Assembly: GCA_000509225.1 (NCBI GenBank)
Contig: BAOK01000001.1
Span: 744,001 to 808,000 of the forward strand
Origin: Parvibaculaceae bacterium Mf 1.05b.01
GTDB taxonomy: Bacteria > Pseudomonadota > Alphaproteobacteria > Parvibaculales > Parvibaculaceae
Reading direction: 5' to 3'
Length of the DNA: 64,000 bases
Both the position numbers and the translations under genes were made by a program. The notes below the pieces were generated by a model. That model saw nothing but the letters and a program-made list of their open reading frames with translations, was not told where the DNA came from and did not search any database. Numbering within the stretch: the first letter of the stretch is position 1; each line of letters starts with the position of its first letter. Shown in pieces: positions 25,641 through 34,255 of this stretch.

Positions 25641-27932
25641 ATGGCTGGCTACAGTTCTACTTTTTCTGCGAAACGGCTTTGGATCATTCTGACGGTGGGA
25701 ATGGTCGTGATGTTTAGTGCGCTGCTACTGCTGGGGAGCGAGGTTTATCAACAGGCTCCGCCCATTCCCGGGAGCGTTCAGACGTCATCCGGTGAGGTTC
25801 TCTACACCCGAGCAGATATCGAGCGAGGCCAAAACACCTGGCAGTCCATGGGTGGGATGCAGCAGGGGTCGATCTGGGGCCATGGCGGCTATTTGGCGCC
25901 TGACTGGAGTGCTGATTGGTTGCACCGAGAAGCGACCGCCTTACTTGCGATTATTTCAGACAAGGATGACTACCCGGGCGTTTCTGATGCGCGGAAACAG
26001 GCGATGCACCAGGCGGTTTTAAGCGCTGAAATGCGTGAAAACACTTATGATGTGTCCAGTGACACGATCACGGTCAGTGAGGAACGGGCGCGGGCGATCC
26101 GTAAAGTGGAAGCACATTTTACTGCTCTTCATGTGGGGACTGACGACGCGGCGTTGGATCTGCGTCGACAGTATGCCTTTTCTTCTCTTGCCTTTCTGAC
26201 GCCCGACGAAGCGCGGGACGTCGCGGCCTTCTATTTTTGGACAGCCTGGGGGGCGACAACGAACCGTCCTGGATCGGACATTACCTATACCAGCAATTGG
26301 CCTCATGAGCCCTTGGTCGACAATAAACCAACACCTGGAAATTTCATGTGGAGCATGGGCTCAATCGTTTTGCTTTTGGCAGGTGTTGGCGCGATTGTCT
26401 GGTACTACGCCCAACAATATGACAAATGGCGCGGTGACATAGAGCCAGAAGATGGCGTGGCGACAACAGACTTTTTTGACAGATCTGTCGTAACCCCCTC
26501 AATGCGGGCGACTGCGAAATATTTCTGGCTGGTCTCAGCTCTTTTCCTGGTGCAGGTGTTGCTCGGCATTGTGACGGCGCACTATGCAGTTGAGGGACAA
26601 GGGATTTACGGACTGCCGCTGGCGGAGTATTTCCCTTATGCGGTGACGCGCAGTTGGCACACCCAGTTGGCCGTGCTTTGGATCGCAACAGCCTGGCTGG
26701 CGACGGGTCTTTACATCGCACCGCTGTTGGCGAAACGGGATCCCAAATTTCAGGTGTTTGGTGTCAATTTTCTGTTCCTGAGTTTGCTGGTGATTGTTGT
26801 TGGCGGGTTTGCCGGGCAATGGGCTGCCGTCCATCGCTTTTTCGCGGACCTGATGATGAACTTCTGGTTTGGACATCAAGGGTACGAATATGTCGACCTT
26901 GGTCGGTTCTGGCAGATCTACCTTGTTGTCGGCTTGTTCCTATGGGTGGGGCTGGTCTTGCGGGCTTTGCTGCCTGTCCTGCGAGTGGGTGAAAATCGTT
27001 CGCTGCTCACCCTCGTCGTGGTGGCGGCTATCTTTATCGGGATCTTCTATTCAGCCGGTCTGATGTGGGGGCAGAACACCCATCTGGTTGTTGCAGAATA
27101 TTGGCGCTGGTGGGTTGTGCACCTGTGGGTTGAGGGCATTTTTGAAGTGTTTGCAACCGCGATCATTTCCCTTCTGTTCGTGCAAATGGGATTGGTCCGG
27201 GCGTCAACTGCGACGGTGATGGTTTTGTTCGCGACGATCATTTTCCTGTTTGGCGGTGTGCTGGGTACGTTCCACCATCTCTACTTCACAGGAACACCCA
27301 TCTCCGTTATGGCGGTTGGCGCAACATTCTCTGCGTTGGAGGTTGTTCCTTTACTCGTGGTCGGCTTTGAGGCCTATAGCCATAGAAGAATGGAAAACAA
27401 TGACTCCTGGCAGACGAATTATCACTGGCCCTTCATGTTCTTTAGCGCTGTCTTGTTCTGGAACTTTGTAGGGGCAGGGGTCTTCGGATTCCTGATCAAC
27501 CCACCGATTGCGCTTTATTACATGCAGGGGCTGAACACCACGGCGAACCATGGGCATGCGGCGCTCTTTGGTGTTTATGGGATGCTGGGCCTGGGGCTCA
27601 TGCTCTATTGCATCCGAGGGTTGACCGATGTCCGGCAGTGGGACCAGCAGTTACTCCGTGTAACCTTTTGGACCCTCAATATCGGACTTGCAATGATGAC
27701 GTTCCTGTCGCTTCTGCCTCAGGGTATTTGGCAGACTTATGCAAGCGTAACCCACGGATATGCTTATGCGCGGTCTGCAGAGTTTGTGCAGAGCGATATC
27801 ATGCACACTTTCGTTTGGATGCGCGTGCCCGGTGACGTGGTGTTGAGCGTGGGGGTCGTGACATTTGCGCTCTTTATGTACAAAGCGTTCATGAGCGGTC
27901 GGGCGGAAACACAACTGGCTCCCGCAGACTGA
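25641..27932 (+). CDS. norZ: Nitric oxide reductase, single-subunit quinol type (qNOR)
   Basis: About 763 residues (785 from the alternative ATG 25575). It reduces 2 NO to N2O with quinol electrons in the inner membrane. An N-terminal NorC-like extension (first helix about residues 9-30, then the motif GQNTWQSMGGMQQGSIWGHG) is fused to a 12-helix NorB core. Heme ligands are in SWHTQLAVLWIATAW, HLWVEGIFE, FHHLYFTGTP and NHGHAALFGVYG. It lacks a separate norC. The start at 25641 has GGGGGG before it and fits the FNR-box geometry. No nitrite reductase or norD/Q is nearby, so detoxification of NO is as likely as respiration. Confidence 0.93.
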   Translation: MAGYSSTFSAKRLWIILTVGMVVMFSALLLLGSEVYQQAPPIPGSVQTSSGEVLYTRADIERGQNTWQSMGGMQQGSIWGHGGYLAPDWSADWLHREATALLAIISDKDDYPGVSDARKQAMHQAVLSAEMRENTYDVSSDTITVSEERARAIRKVEAHFTALHVGTDDAALDLRRQYAFSSLAFLTPDEARDVAAFYFWTAWGATTNRPGSDITYTSNWPHEPLVDNKPTPGNFMWSMGSIVLLLAGVGAIVWYYAQQYDKWRGDIEPEDGVATTDFFDRSVVTPSMRATAKYFWLVSALFLVQVLLGIVTAHYAVEGQGIYGLPLAEYFPYAVTRSWHTQLAVLWIATAWLATGLYIAPLLAKRDPKFQVFGVNFLFLSLLVIVVGGFAGQWAAVHRFFADLMMNFWFGHQGYEYVDLGRFWQIYLVVGLFLWVGLVLRALLPVLRVGENRSLLTLVVVAAIFIGIFYSAGLMWGQNTHLVVAEYWRWWVVHLWVEGIFEVFATAIISLLFVQMGLVRASTATVMVLFATIIFLFGGVLGTFHHLYFTGTPISVMAVGATFSALEVVPLLVVGFEAYSHRRMENNDSWQTNYHWPFMFFSAVLFWNFVGAGVFGFLINPPIALYYMQGLNTTANHGHAALFGVYGMLGLGLMLYCIRGLTDVRQWDQQLLRVTFWTLNIGLAMMTFLSLLPQGIWQTYASVTHGYAYARSAEFVQSDIMHTFVWMRVPGDVVLSVGVVTFALFMYKAFMSGRAETQLAPAD

Positions 27933-27956
27933 AACGCTCGCCGACTGGAAATGATA

Positions 27957-27988
27957 AACGGGAAGTCTTGCTGGAGGCTTCCCGTTTT
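27957..27988 (+). terminator. Rho-independent terminator, copy 2 of the repeated hairpin
   Basis: AACGGGAAGTC (27957-27967), loop TTGCTGGA, GGCTTCCCGTT (27976-27986), TT. Terminates the NO reductase and meets the convergent SDR gene 5 bases later. Nearly identical to the hairpin at 25444-25475. Confidence 0.8.
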
Positions 27989-27993
27989 CTTGT

Positions 27994-28779
27994 TCAGCGA
28001 GGCGGCATACGGATTGCGCCGTCGAGGCGCAGTGCCTGGCCGTTAAAGTAGCTGTTCCGTACCAATTCCATGACCAGGCTGCCAAACTCTTCCGGCTTGC
28101 CCAGTCGCTTTGGGAAAGGGACGGAGGCTGCGAGTGTGTTCAGCACTTTGGATGGTGCGCCGAGCATAGGTGGCGTCGCAAAAATGCCCGGCATGATGGA
28201 GTTCACCCGGATGCCGAGATCCATCAGATCGCGGGCCATGGGGAGCACCAGTCCGTTTACACCCGCCTTGCCAGATCCATATCCAATCTGTCCGACTTGG
28301 GCGTCTTGGGCGGCCGCTGAAGAGGTGAGGGTGATCACCCCGCGTTCCCCATCTTCCAGTGGCTCGAGGGCTGCCATGCCTAGGGCGGAGAGGGACGCGA
28401 TGCGATAACTCGCAACCAGAATGCCCTTGATCGAGAATTCATAGTTCTCGGTTGGGTAGCGGGTGAGCTCGCCGGTTTCTCTGTTGCGCCCGACAGTTTT
28501 CATGCGGCCGCGGGATATCTGCGCGCAGTGAACGCAGACGCGTTCCTGGCCGTTGGTAGCGCGGGCTTCTTCAAACCCGGCGATGACGTTTTCCTCACTT
28601 GTAATGTCGATCTTACAGAAGAGCGCACCAATATCAGCGGCGACCTCTCTTCCTTTCTCTTCATTTACATCAAAGATTGCGACCTTGATGCCCGCTGCTC
28701 GCAGCGCCGTGGCGCTGGCTTGCCCAAGGCCCGACGCGCCACCTGTGACGACTGCGGATGTGGTGCTGTCAAATTTCAT
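27994..28779 (-). CDS. SDR, 3-hydroxyacyl-CoA dehydrogenase type II (HSD10-like)
   Basis: About 261 residues. VVTGGASGLGQ near residue 10 and the catalytic YGSGK are typical of SDRs. VAIFDVNEEKG, GILVASYRIASLS and the C-terminal GQALRLDGAIRMPP match the HSD17B10 / type II 3-hydroxyacyl-CoA dehydrogenase branch, which oxidises 3-hydroxyacyl-CoA with NAD. In place of NNAG the protein has HCAQISRG, an unusual variant. Start at ATG 28779 with GGAGA upstream; the longer ORF has no such signal. Lies 34 bases downstream of another SDR on the same strand, likely one operon. Confidence 0.88.
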   Translation of the reverse strand: MKFDSTTSAVVTGGASGLGQASATALRAAGIKVAIFDVNEEKGREVAADIGALFCKIDITSEENVIAGFEEARATNGQERVCVHCAQISRGRMKTVGRNRETGELTRYPTENYEFSIKGILVASYRIASLSALGMAALEPLEDGERGVITLTSSAAAQDAQVGQIGYGSGKAGVNGLVLPMARDLMDLGIRVNSIMPGIFATPPMLGAPSKVLNTLAASVPFPKRLGKPEEFGSLVMELVRNSYFNGQALRLDGAIRMPPR

Positions 28780-28813
28780 AATGTCTCCTCGACTTTTTTT
28801 ATTTTGCTTTTGT

Positions 28814-29650
28814 TTAAAGAATGTATCCGTCGCCGGTCGCGCGGACTGTGATGTCTCCGAAGGACACGCCCCAGGGCTGATCAATGGCGGTTATGATGGC
28901 GTCGGCGATGTAGGAAGGGTCGAGTGCGGCGTAGCCGGGCTGGTCCGGGTCGAGAAGTTTTGGATCGACCTTGCCTTCGGCAAGCTCCATCAGTGTGCCT
29001 AAATAGGAGGGAGCATTTTGTCCGAGTATGCCAACCACTGCTTCTCCATTCACGACACCGGAGCCAAGTCCCGTCGCTGGCACGCCTGTCGGTTTGATGA
29101 TGGTCACTTTGATCTTGCCTTGCGCTTCCACCCTTAGAGATTCTGAGAGGAAGTTCACAGCCGTTTTGGTCGCTCCATAGACAGCAGCACCCACAACAGG
29201 AAAGTTTCCATATATGGAGGAAAGGTTGATCACATGGCCACGGCCCTGGGCCATCATCTGATCATAGACCGCCGTGATGCCGTGCAAGACGCCCTTGATG
29301 TTGATATCGATGCAGCGCGACCAGGCGTCTGCCGCCGCCTCATGATCGGAGAAGAAGGACAGCGGCATAACACCGGCATTGTTGATCATGACATCGATAG
29401 AGCCATGTGTTTCGACGGCGTGAGCCGCAAGTGTCTTCATTCGTTTGAGATCGGTGACGTCGGTTTGAACGGCTGTCGCGATGCCACCGTTTGATTTAAT
29501 GGCGTCGACCGTTTCATTGAGTGTGGATGCATTAATGTCTGCGCAAATGAGCCGCGCTCCCAGCGCGCTGGCTTTTTGGCAAACCAGGCGACCGAAGCCA
29601 CCACCAGCGCCTGTGACGATGATGACCTTGTTCTCCACATTGTTGGTCAT
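28814..29650 (-). CDS. Short-chain dehydrogenase/reductase
   Basis: 278-residue classical SDR. VTGAGGGFGR (residues 12-21) is a glycine-rich motif, NNAGVMP is present, and the active site uses SSIYG and YGATK. The C-terminal 60 residues hold a substrate-binding extension rich in Leu/Pro and end GDGYIL. Typical of broad-substrate lipid SDRs. ATG start with GGGGG about 7 bases upstream. Divergent from the rimK-type operon and cotranscribed with the HSD10-like gene 34 bases downstream. Confidence 0.88.
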   Translation of the reverse strand: MTNNVENKVIIVTGAGGGFGRLVCQKASALGARLICADINASTLNETVDAIKSNGGIATAVQTDVTDLKRMKTLAAHAVETHGSIDVMINNAGVMPLSFFSDHEAAADAWSRCIDINIKGVLHGITAVYDQMMAQGRGHVINLSSIYGNFPVVGAAVYGATKTAVNFLSESLRVEAQGKIKVTIIKPTGVPATGLGSGVVNGEAVVGILGQNAPSYLGTLMELAEGKVDPKLLDPDQPGYAALDPSYIADAIITAIDQPWGVSFGDITVRATGDGYIL

Positions 29651-29910
29651 TTTGTGCCCCCGTTTGACCTGCTTTTCGAAAAGTGTAGCGGCAATTATCG
29701 GCCGAGGGCAGATCGTAATGCGCTTTGCGCACTTGAATATTGTCCAGCTCAGTGACCGGTGTAGTGGTGGTGGTCCTTGCCGTAGGGATCATCTGGGCTT
29801 AACGGGCGAGATCCTTGTTCTGTTCACCGGCGATCAGTGGGGTCAATTCGGACTGAGTTCGAAGGTCTCTTCAGACGTCGCTGGATACACCTTAATGGAA
29901 GCAAAAAAGC

Positions 29911-29959
29911 CACTATAGGGATAATATATGCTCCTATAGGTATAATATTCTTGCATAGG
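29911..29959 (+). repeat. Three phased TATAGG repeats: candidate operator array
   Basis: CTATAGGGATAATAT (29913-29927), CTATAGGTATAATAT (29934-29948) and a weaker GCATAGG (29953-29959). Successive TATAGG cores lie 21 and 20 bases apart, two helical turns. They stand 44-90 bases ahead of the first gene of the rimK-type cluster. The remaining 29651-29910 interval shows no gene. Confidence 0.5.
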
Positions 29960-30002
29960 ACATGAATTTGGATATTCTGACGTTGAAACGGGAGAAAAAG
30001 AG

Positions 30003-30308
30003 ATGCGTCCATCGACCGGAGCCGTCGCGCAAAAACTTGCCGAGCTTTATGAAAAGCCTTTTGGGGGAAAGCCCTCCGGTCGATACCGCATCTCGTCGAA
30101 GATGCTTCGGAAGATAGCGGAGCGAAAGAAACTGCCCGAACGATACATAGACGAGCTTGCTGAGGAGCTTTTTGAGCTAGGGTTCGTATTGCTCCATATG
30201 GAATCCTTTTTTGCGCTGGCTAGCGTGCAGACATTTGCGAGCTACCGCCGTCTTGGCGAGGCCAGCCTGGAAGAAACCGAAAAGAATGAAAAAAAGACAC
30301 TCCAATGA
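30003..30308 (+). CDS. Small hypothetical protein, first gene of the rimK-type cluster
   Basis: 101 residues, basic N-terminal half and acidic C-terminal tail, no membrane segment. The centre reads SSKMLRKIAERKKLPERYIDELAEELFELGFVL, mostly helical, possibly a small winged-helix or protein-binding domain. ATG start behind GGGAGAAAAAG. It overlaps the next gene by 23 bases, which points to a true operon with the protease, ligase and metallohydrolase genes. Its position equals that of rimA in Pseudomonas rimABK operons; relationship by sequence is not established. Confidence 0.7.
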   Translation: MRPSTGAVAQKLAELYEKPFGGKPSGRYRISSKMLRKIAERKKLPERYIDELAEELFELGFVLLHMESFFALASVQTFASYRRLGEASLEETEKNEKKTLQ

Positions 30309-30783
30309 AGCGAAACGCGGTGGGGAGGCAAAAGGTCTTGGGCATGCTCGACGCAACAAAATCATCATTGGGTGGCGCGAATGGGTGACATTGCCTGAGT
30401 TAGGGACACCGCCCATCAAGGCCAAGATCGATACAGGTGCGAGAACATCGGCACTGCATGCATTTCGCATGCGGCATTTTACAAGAGACGGTGCTGCCTA
30501 CGTTGAGTTCTACGTTCACCCAGAGCAGCATCGCCGGAAACCTGAAATCCGTTGCGAAGCGCCCTTGTTGGAAGAACGGCAGATTACGAGCTCTAACGGA
30601 CAGAAAGAGCTTCGCTGTGTGATCGAAACGCAAGCGGAAATTGGGGGTGAGATTTTTGATATTGAGCTGACATTGACCAATCGCGACGAACTCGGCTTCC
30701 GGATGCTTATAGGCCGCCAAGCCCTACGTGGACATTTCATCATTGATCCAGGCCAGTCTTACTGTGCTGACGCTGGGTCTTGA
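30286..30783 (+). CDS. Retropepsin-like aspartic protease (Zn_protease/DUF785 family, RimB-like)
   Basis: About 165 residues. The active-site stretch [13 protein letters not shown] has the D-T-G of retropepsin-like proteases, and [11 protein letters not shown] near the C-terminus is the second family block. These proteins were named ATP-dependent zinc protease in older annotation, but the fold is aspartic-protease-like. Next to rimK they are thought to trim glutamate tails added by RimK. The start is ATG 30286, inside the preceding gene; the weak purine-rich site before it suggests coupling. The stop overlaps by 4 bases an open frame leading into the rimK gene. Confidence 0.82.
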   Translation: MKKRHSNEAKRGGEAKGLGHARRNKIIIGWREWVTLPELGTPPIKAKIDTGARTSALHAFRMRHFTRDGAAYVEFYVHPEQHRRKPEIRCEAPLLEERQITSSNGQKELRCVIETQAEIGGEIFDIELTLTNRDELGFRMLIGRQALRGHFIIDPGQSYCADAGS

Positions 30784-30821
30784 GATGTCTGCACCCTCTC
30801 ACACTCGGACTGGAGCCGGAT

Positions 30822-31727
30822 ATGAAAATTGCTCTTCTTTGTCGTAACCCAGATCTCTATTCGCATAAGCGGATAGTGGAGGCAGGCGAGGCTCTGGGGC
30901 ACGATATGCATATCGTCAACCACATGCGGTGCTACATCAACATTACGTCAAGCAAGCCGGCTATCCATTATGAGGGAGAGATACTTGATGGATTTGATGC
31001 GGTTATTCCGCGCATAGGGGTTTCTGCAACGTTCTTCGGGACCGCCGTCCTGCGACAGCTTGAAGTCATGGGCGTGTATCCTGTCAACGAGTCTGTTGCG
31101 ATCAGCCGATCACGCGACAAGCTGAGAAGTCTGCAATTGCTCGCGCGTAAAGGTGTGGGCCTGCCCCCCACCGTATTTGCGCACCGCACGAGCGAACCTG
31201 GTGATATTCTGGACATGCTCGGTGGCGCACCTGTGATTATTAAACTCCTGGAAGGGACTCAGGGGGTCGGTGTTGTCATGGGCGAAACAGAAACGGGCGC
31301 TGAAAGTATCATTCAGGCGTTCGGCGGACTGCATGCGAATATTCTCGTGCAGCAATTTGTCAAAGAAGCAAATGGTGAAGACATTCGATGTCTGGTTGTT
31401 GGAGACCGTGTCGTCGCCTCCATGATGCGCAAAGGCAAGGAGGGTGATTTTCGCTCCAACCTGCATCAGGGCGGATCGGCGAGGCCTATCAAAATCTCTC
31501 CGAAGGAGCGGGCCACGGCGGTGAGTGCGGCAAAGGTCATGGGGCTGAATGTTTGTGGTGTTGACCTGCTGCGTTCGAAAGATGGGCCAGTTGTGATGGA
31601 GGTGAATTCTTCACCGGGTCTTGAAGGGGTTGAGAAAGCGACCGGCATAGATGTTGCCACCCAGATCATCACGTTCGTCGAAAAAAATGCGCGCCCGCAC
31701 CGCACCAAAACACGGGGTCGCGGGTAG
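30822..31727 (+). CDS. rimK: RimK-family ATP-grasp alpha-L-glutamate ligase
   Basis: About 301 residues: N-terminal RimK pre-ATP-grasp region ([20 protein letters not shown]), then the ATP-grasp core with [16 protein letters not shown] (P-loop-like), [20 protein letters not shown] and the Mg-binding [12 protein letters not shown]. In enteric bacteria it adds glutamates to ribosomal protein S6; the target here is inferred. Start at ATG 30822 with GGAG upstream. The stop TAG shares a base with the GTG start of the metallohydrolase gene. Third gene of a four-gene operon. Confidence 0.93.
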   Translation: MKIALLCRNPDLYSHKRIVEAGEALGHDMHIVNHMRCYINITSSKPAIHYEGEILDGFDAVIPRIGVSATFFGTAVLRQLEVMGVYPVNESVAISRSRDKLRSLQLLARKGVGLPPTVFAHRTSEPGDILDMLGGAPVIIKLLEGTQGVGVVMGETETGAESIIQAFGGLHANILVQQFVKEANGEDIRCLVVGDRVVASMMRKGKEGDFRSNLHQGGSARPIKISPKERATAVSAAKVMGLNVCGVDLLRSKDGPVVMEVNSSPGLEGVEKATGIDVATQIITFVEKNARPHRTKTRGRG

Positions 31728-32767
31728 TGGTGAGAGCGGCATTTGAATTCTGTGGCACGTCAATCGCGCCTGGCGCGCGAAAGACGGTGGATATCCCGTT
31801 GGGCGCCCTGTCCAACCATTCGCCCATGACGCTGCCCGTTCATGTCATCCATGGTCGCCGCGATGGGCCAACGCTTTTTGTCTCAGCGGCGATTCATGGC
31901 GATGAGGTTCAGGGCGTTGAGATTATCCGCCGGTTGATTCAGGGGTCAGCTCTACGCGGTTTGCGCGGGACGGTGATGTTGATTCCCATCGTGAATGGGT
32001 ATGGCTTCATCAGCCACACGCGATACCTGCCTGACCGGCGGGACCTGAACCGGTCTTTTCCCGGTGCGCCGGGCGGCTCTCTCGCCGGTCGTCTTGCTCA
32101 CATCTTCATGACCGAGATTGTGAAGCGGTCAGACGTAGGGCTAGATCTTCATACGGGTGCCCTTCATCGAACCAACCTGCCGCAAATCCGTGCAGACATT
32201 GAAGTTGGGGGATGTCTTGAGCTTGCACAAGCCTTTGGCGCTCCGGTTATTCTGCACTCAAATTTGAGAGATGGATCGCTTCGAGGCGCTGCGCAGGAAG
32301 CGGGTGTTGATGTGTTGCTTTATGAAGCAGGGGAGGCGCTGCGCTTCGATGAGTTTGCCATCCGCGCAGGTGTAAAGGGCGTGCTGGGGGTGATGAAACA
32401 TCTTGGCATGCTGTCTATAAAAAGTGGCAAGGCGAGAAAGACGAAAAGTATCATTTCTCGCTCCAGCCATTGGCTGCGGGCATCTGAGGGTGGCATTTTT
32501 CGGGCGACACGGACCATTGGCGACAGCGTGGAACGCGGTCAGGTTATCGGCGCCATTGCTGATCCCTTTGGCGAAGCGGATACAGAGATTACCGCTCGTG
32601 CATCTGGGATCATAATCGGGCGAACCAACGTGCCGGTTGTGAACCAGGGAGACGCCTTGTTTCATGTAGCGAAAGTCTTCAACGCTGAGAAGGCAGAAGA
32701 CCGTGTCGGCGCCTTGGAGCAGGAGCTGGACGATGATCCGCTGTTTGACGATGACGGTCTCGTCTAA
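31727..32767 (+). CDS. Succinylglutamate desuccinylase/aspartoacylase (AstE/AspA) family metallohydrolase
   Basis: 346 residues. Zinc ligands in AAIHGDEVQG (H and E) and GLDLHTG (H), with the arginine-rich substrate segment YLPDRRDLNRSFPG between them. This is the M14-like zinc carboxypeptidase fold. A C-terminal beta-rich domain of about 90 residues and an acidic tail (DDDPLFDDDG) follow. Substrates of the family are acyl-amino acids. Next to rimK, hydrolysis of a glutamyl peptide or tail is plausible but unproven. GTG start at 31727 overlapping the rimK stop by one base (a second GTG follows at once). Confidence 0.88.
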   Translation: MVRAAFEFCGTSIAPGARKTVDIPLGALSNHSPMTLPVHVIHGRRDGPTLFVSAAIHGDEVQGVEIIRRLIQGSALRGLRGTVMLIPIVNGYGFISHTRYLPDRRDLNRSFPGAPGGSLAGRLAHIFMTEIVKRSDVGLDLHTGALHRTNLPQIRADIEVGGCLELAQAFGAPVILHSNLRDGSLRGAAQEAGVDVLLYEAGEALRFDEFAIRAGVKGVLGVMKHLGMLSIKSGKARKTKSIISRSSHWLRASEGGIFRATRTIGDSVERGQVIGAIADPFGEADTEITARASGIIIGRTNVPVVNQGDALFHVAKVFNAEKAEDRVGALEQELDDDPLFDDDGLV

Positions 32768-32784
32768 AGCGTGATTTCCTCCTT

Positions 32785-33645
32785 CTAGCTCTTCATGAAG
32801 GCGTCGAATGCATCTGCATAGTCGGGATGCCATCTGGAAAGGGCTGGGCGGTTTTTGATGAGATCGTCTGTATTCCATTGAATACGGCGTTCATCCATCT
32901 CGCGGGTGACGTCATTGTCTGGGCAGAGAATATAGAAATCATTTGTCTCCAAGCTATTCAGCATGAAGTCGACGACCTGTTCTGATGTCCAGGCGGCCTC
33001 GGGCTTTTCAGGCAGGAATTGCGAAATCATGCCGGTATAGGTGAAGCCGGGCACGAGAAGGTGGGCGGAGAGCTTGCAGTCTTCTTGTTGCCGCAGCTCA
33101 TGGGCGAGCGCCTCCGTAAAGGCAATGACACCGGCTTTGGAGAGATTATATGCAGAGTTTCCCGGCGGGCGGGTGATGCCTTGCTTCGAGCCTGTATTGA
33201 TGATGAGACCAGGTTTTCCAGCTTCGAGCATGGCAGGCACAAATGCCTGAACGCCGTGAATAACTCCCCAGAGATTGACGTCCAGCAGCTTCTTCCAGCC
33301 GTCCGTGTTCTCCCAGGGTTTGCCAGGGTTCATGCCGGTGCCGGCATTGTTCATGAGGACGGACACGTCACCGAATGTTTCCTTGGCTGTCTGCGCGAGG
33401 GTGTTGACCTCGGTGGCGATGCTCACATCGCAGGTTCGCCCCATGGTTTTGGCACCGTTGGCTGCGGCAGCCTGCAGAGCTTTTTCTGCCACTTTAAGCT
33501 GCTCTGCATCTCTGTCCGCGACAAGCACATTCATGCCTATCGAGGCATAGTGAACACCGGCCGCCAGACCGATCCCGTTTGCGCCGCCGGTAATGACCGC
33601 AGTGTTTCCCGGTTGGAAGGCGGGGTGTGATGCAGATGATGTCAT
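32785..33645 (-). CDS. Short-chain dehydrogenase/reductase
   Basis: About 286-residue SDR with TGGANGIG near residue 20, NNAGTG and a YNLSK active site preceded by NTGSKQG (Ser). Lengthened C-terminal part containing the segment ILCPDNDVTREMDERRIQW. Start at ATG 33645. The open frame continues to 33834 only because it reads through the antisense of tRNA-Thr; the leading residues there (SSSLSAGTT region) are a known artefact of tRNA genes. Convergent with the rimK operon, 17 bases apart. Confidence 0.88.
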   Translation of the reverse strand: MTSSASHPAFQPGNTAVITGGANGIGLAAGVHYASIGMNVLVADRDAEQLKVAEKALQAAAANGAKTMGRTCDVSIATEVNTLAQTAKETFGDVSVLMNNAGTGMNPGKPWENTDGWKKLLDVNLWGVIHGVQAFVPAMLEAGKPGLIINTGSKQGITRPPGNSAYNLSKAGVIAFTEALAHELRQQEDCKLSAHLLVPGFTYTGMISQFLPEKPEAAWTSEQVVDFMLNSLETNDFYILCPDNDVTREMDERRIQWNTDDLIKNRPALSRWHPDYADAFDAFMKS

Positions 33646-33773
33646 GGTGGTTCCCACAATTGCCAATGTCGATCTCATAATACTATCGGCGGTTGCGGGA
33701 GACGCCACAAGGTGTCGCCGCGCGGATCTGCTGGGATCGACACAGATTTGCGTATTTTGAAATGGGGAGAAAG

Positions 33774-33849
<76 letters not shown>

Positions 33850-33885
33850 CCTTGGTCAAATCGGCCAAAAGCCATTTGAGACTGT

Positions 33886-33914
33886 CTGATAAGGCGCTTG
33901 TCTGATTTGGTCAA
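33886..33914 (-). promoter_or_regulatory. tRNA-Thr promoter
   Basis: On the minus strand TTGACC (-35, 33914-33909), a 17-base spacer and TATCAG (-10, 33891-33886). The transcription start would lie about 30 bases before the mature tRNA. Confidence 0.65.
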
Positions 33915-34168
33915 ATAAATAGTCAGCATTTCCGGGAGAAAAGTCAGTCGGTCCGCCTGAGCTTCTGTTTCCTGGTGCTTCTGCGGGCGCGTTCTCCTTG
34001 CAGCACGCAGCCATGGAGGCCGGGAAACTTGGTTGGGCAGGCGCTGGCGCACCGCCGCATCCTGTTAGTTCCCGTTCGCCAGGAATTTCATCTGTTCATT
34101 TGCGGCGGGTTGAAGTGGGATTTCAAAGGCAGAAAATTTCGGTTGGGGCGTTTTTGCAAAACTGGAAT

Positions 34169-34181
34169 TAGGAATTTCCTA
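34169..34181. promoter_or_regulatory. Perfect palindrome upstream of the chemoreceptor gene
   Basis: TAGGAATTTCCTA, a 13-base palindrome about 75 bases before the chemoreceptor start. The 33915-34255 gap holds no credible gene. The role as an operator is a guess. Confidence 0.3.
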
Positions 34182-34255
34182 GACAATTTTATCTAAGTTG
34201 TTGGTTCCGGGCAGGATGTGAACTGTGGTGGTCACAAGATTTTTGGGTGGACAAG

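Noticed and set aside
27994-33645. Several SDR genes as one gene cluster for a single pathway
   Set aside because: They sit on both strands and are separated by unrelated units; only the pair at 27994-29650 looks like an operon.
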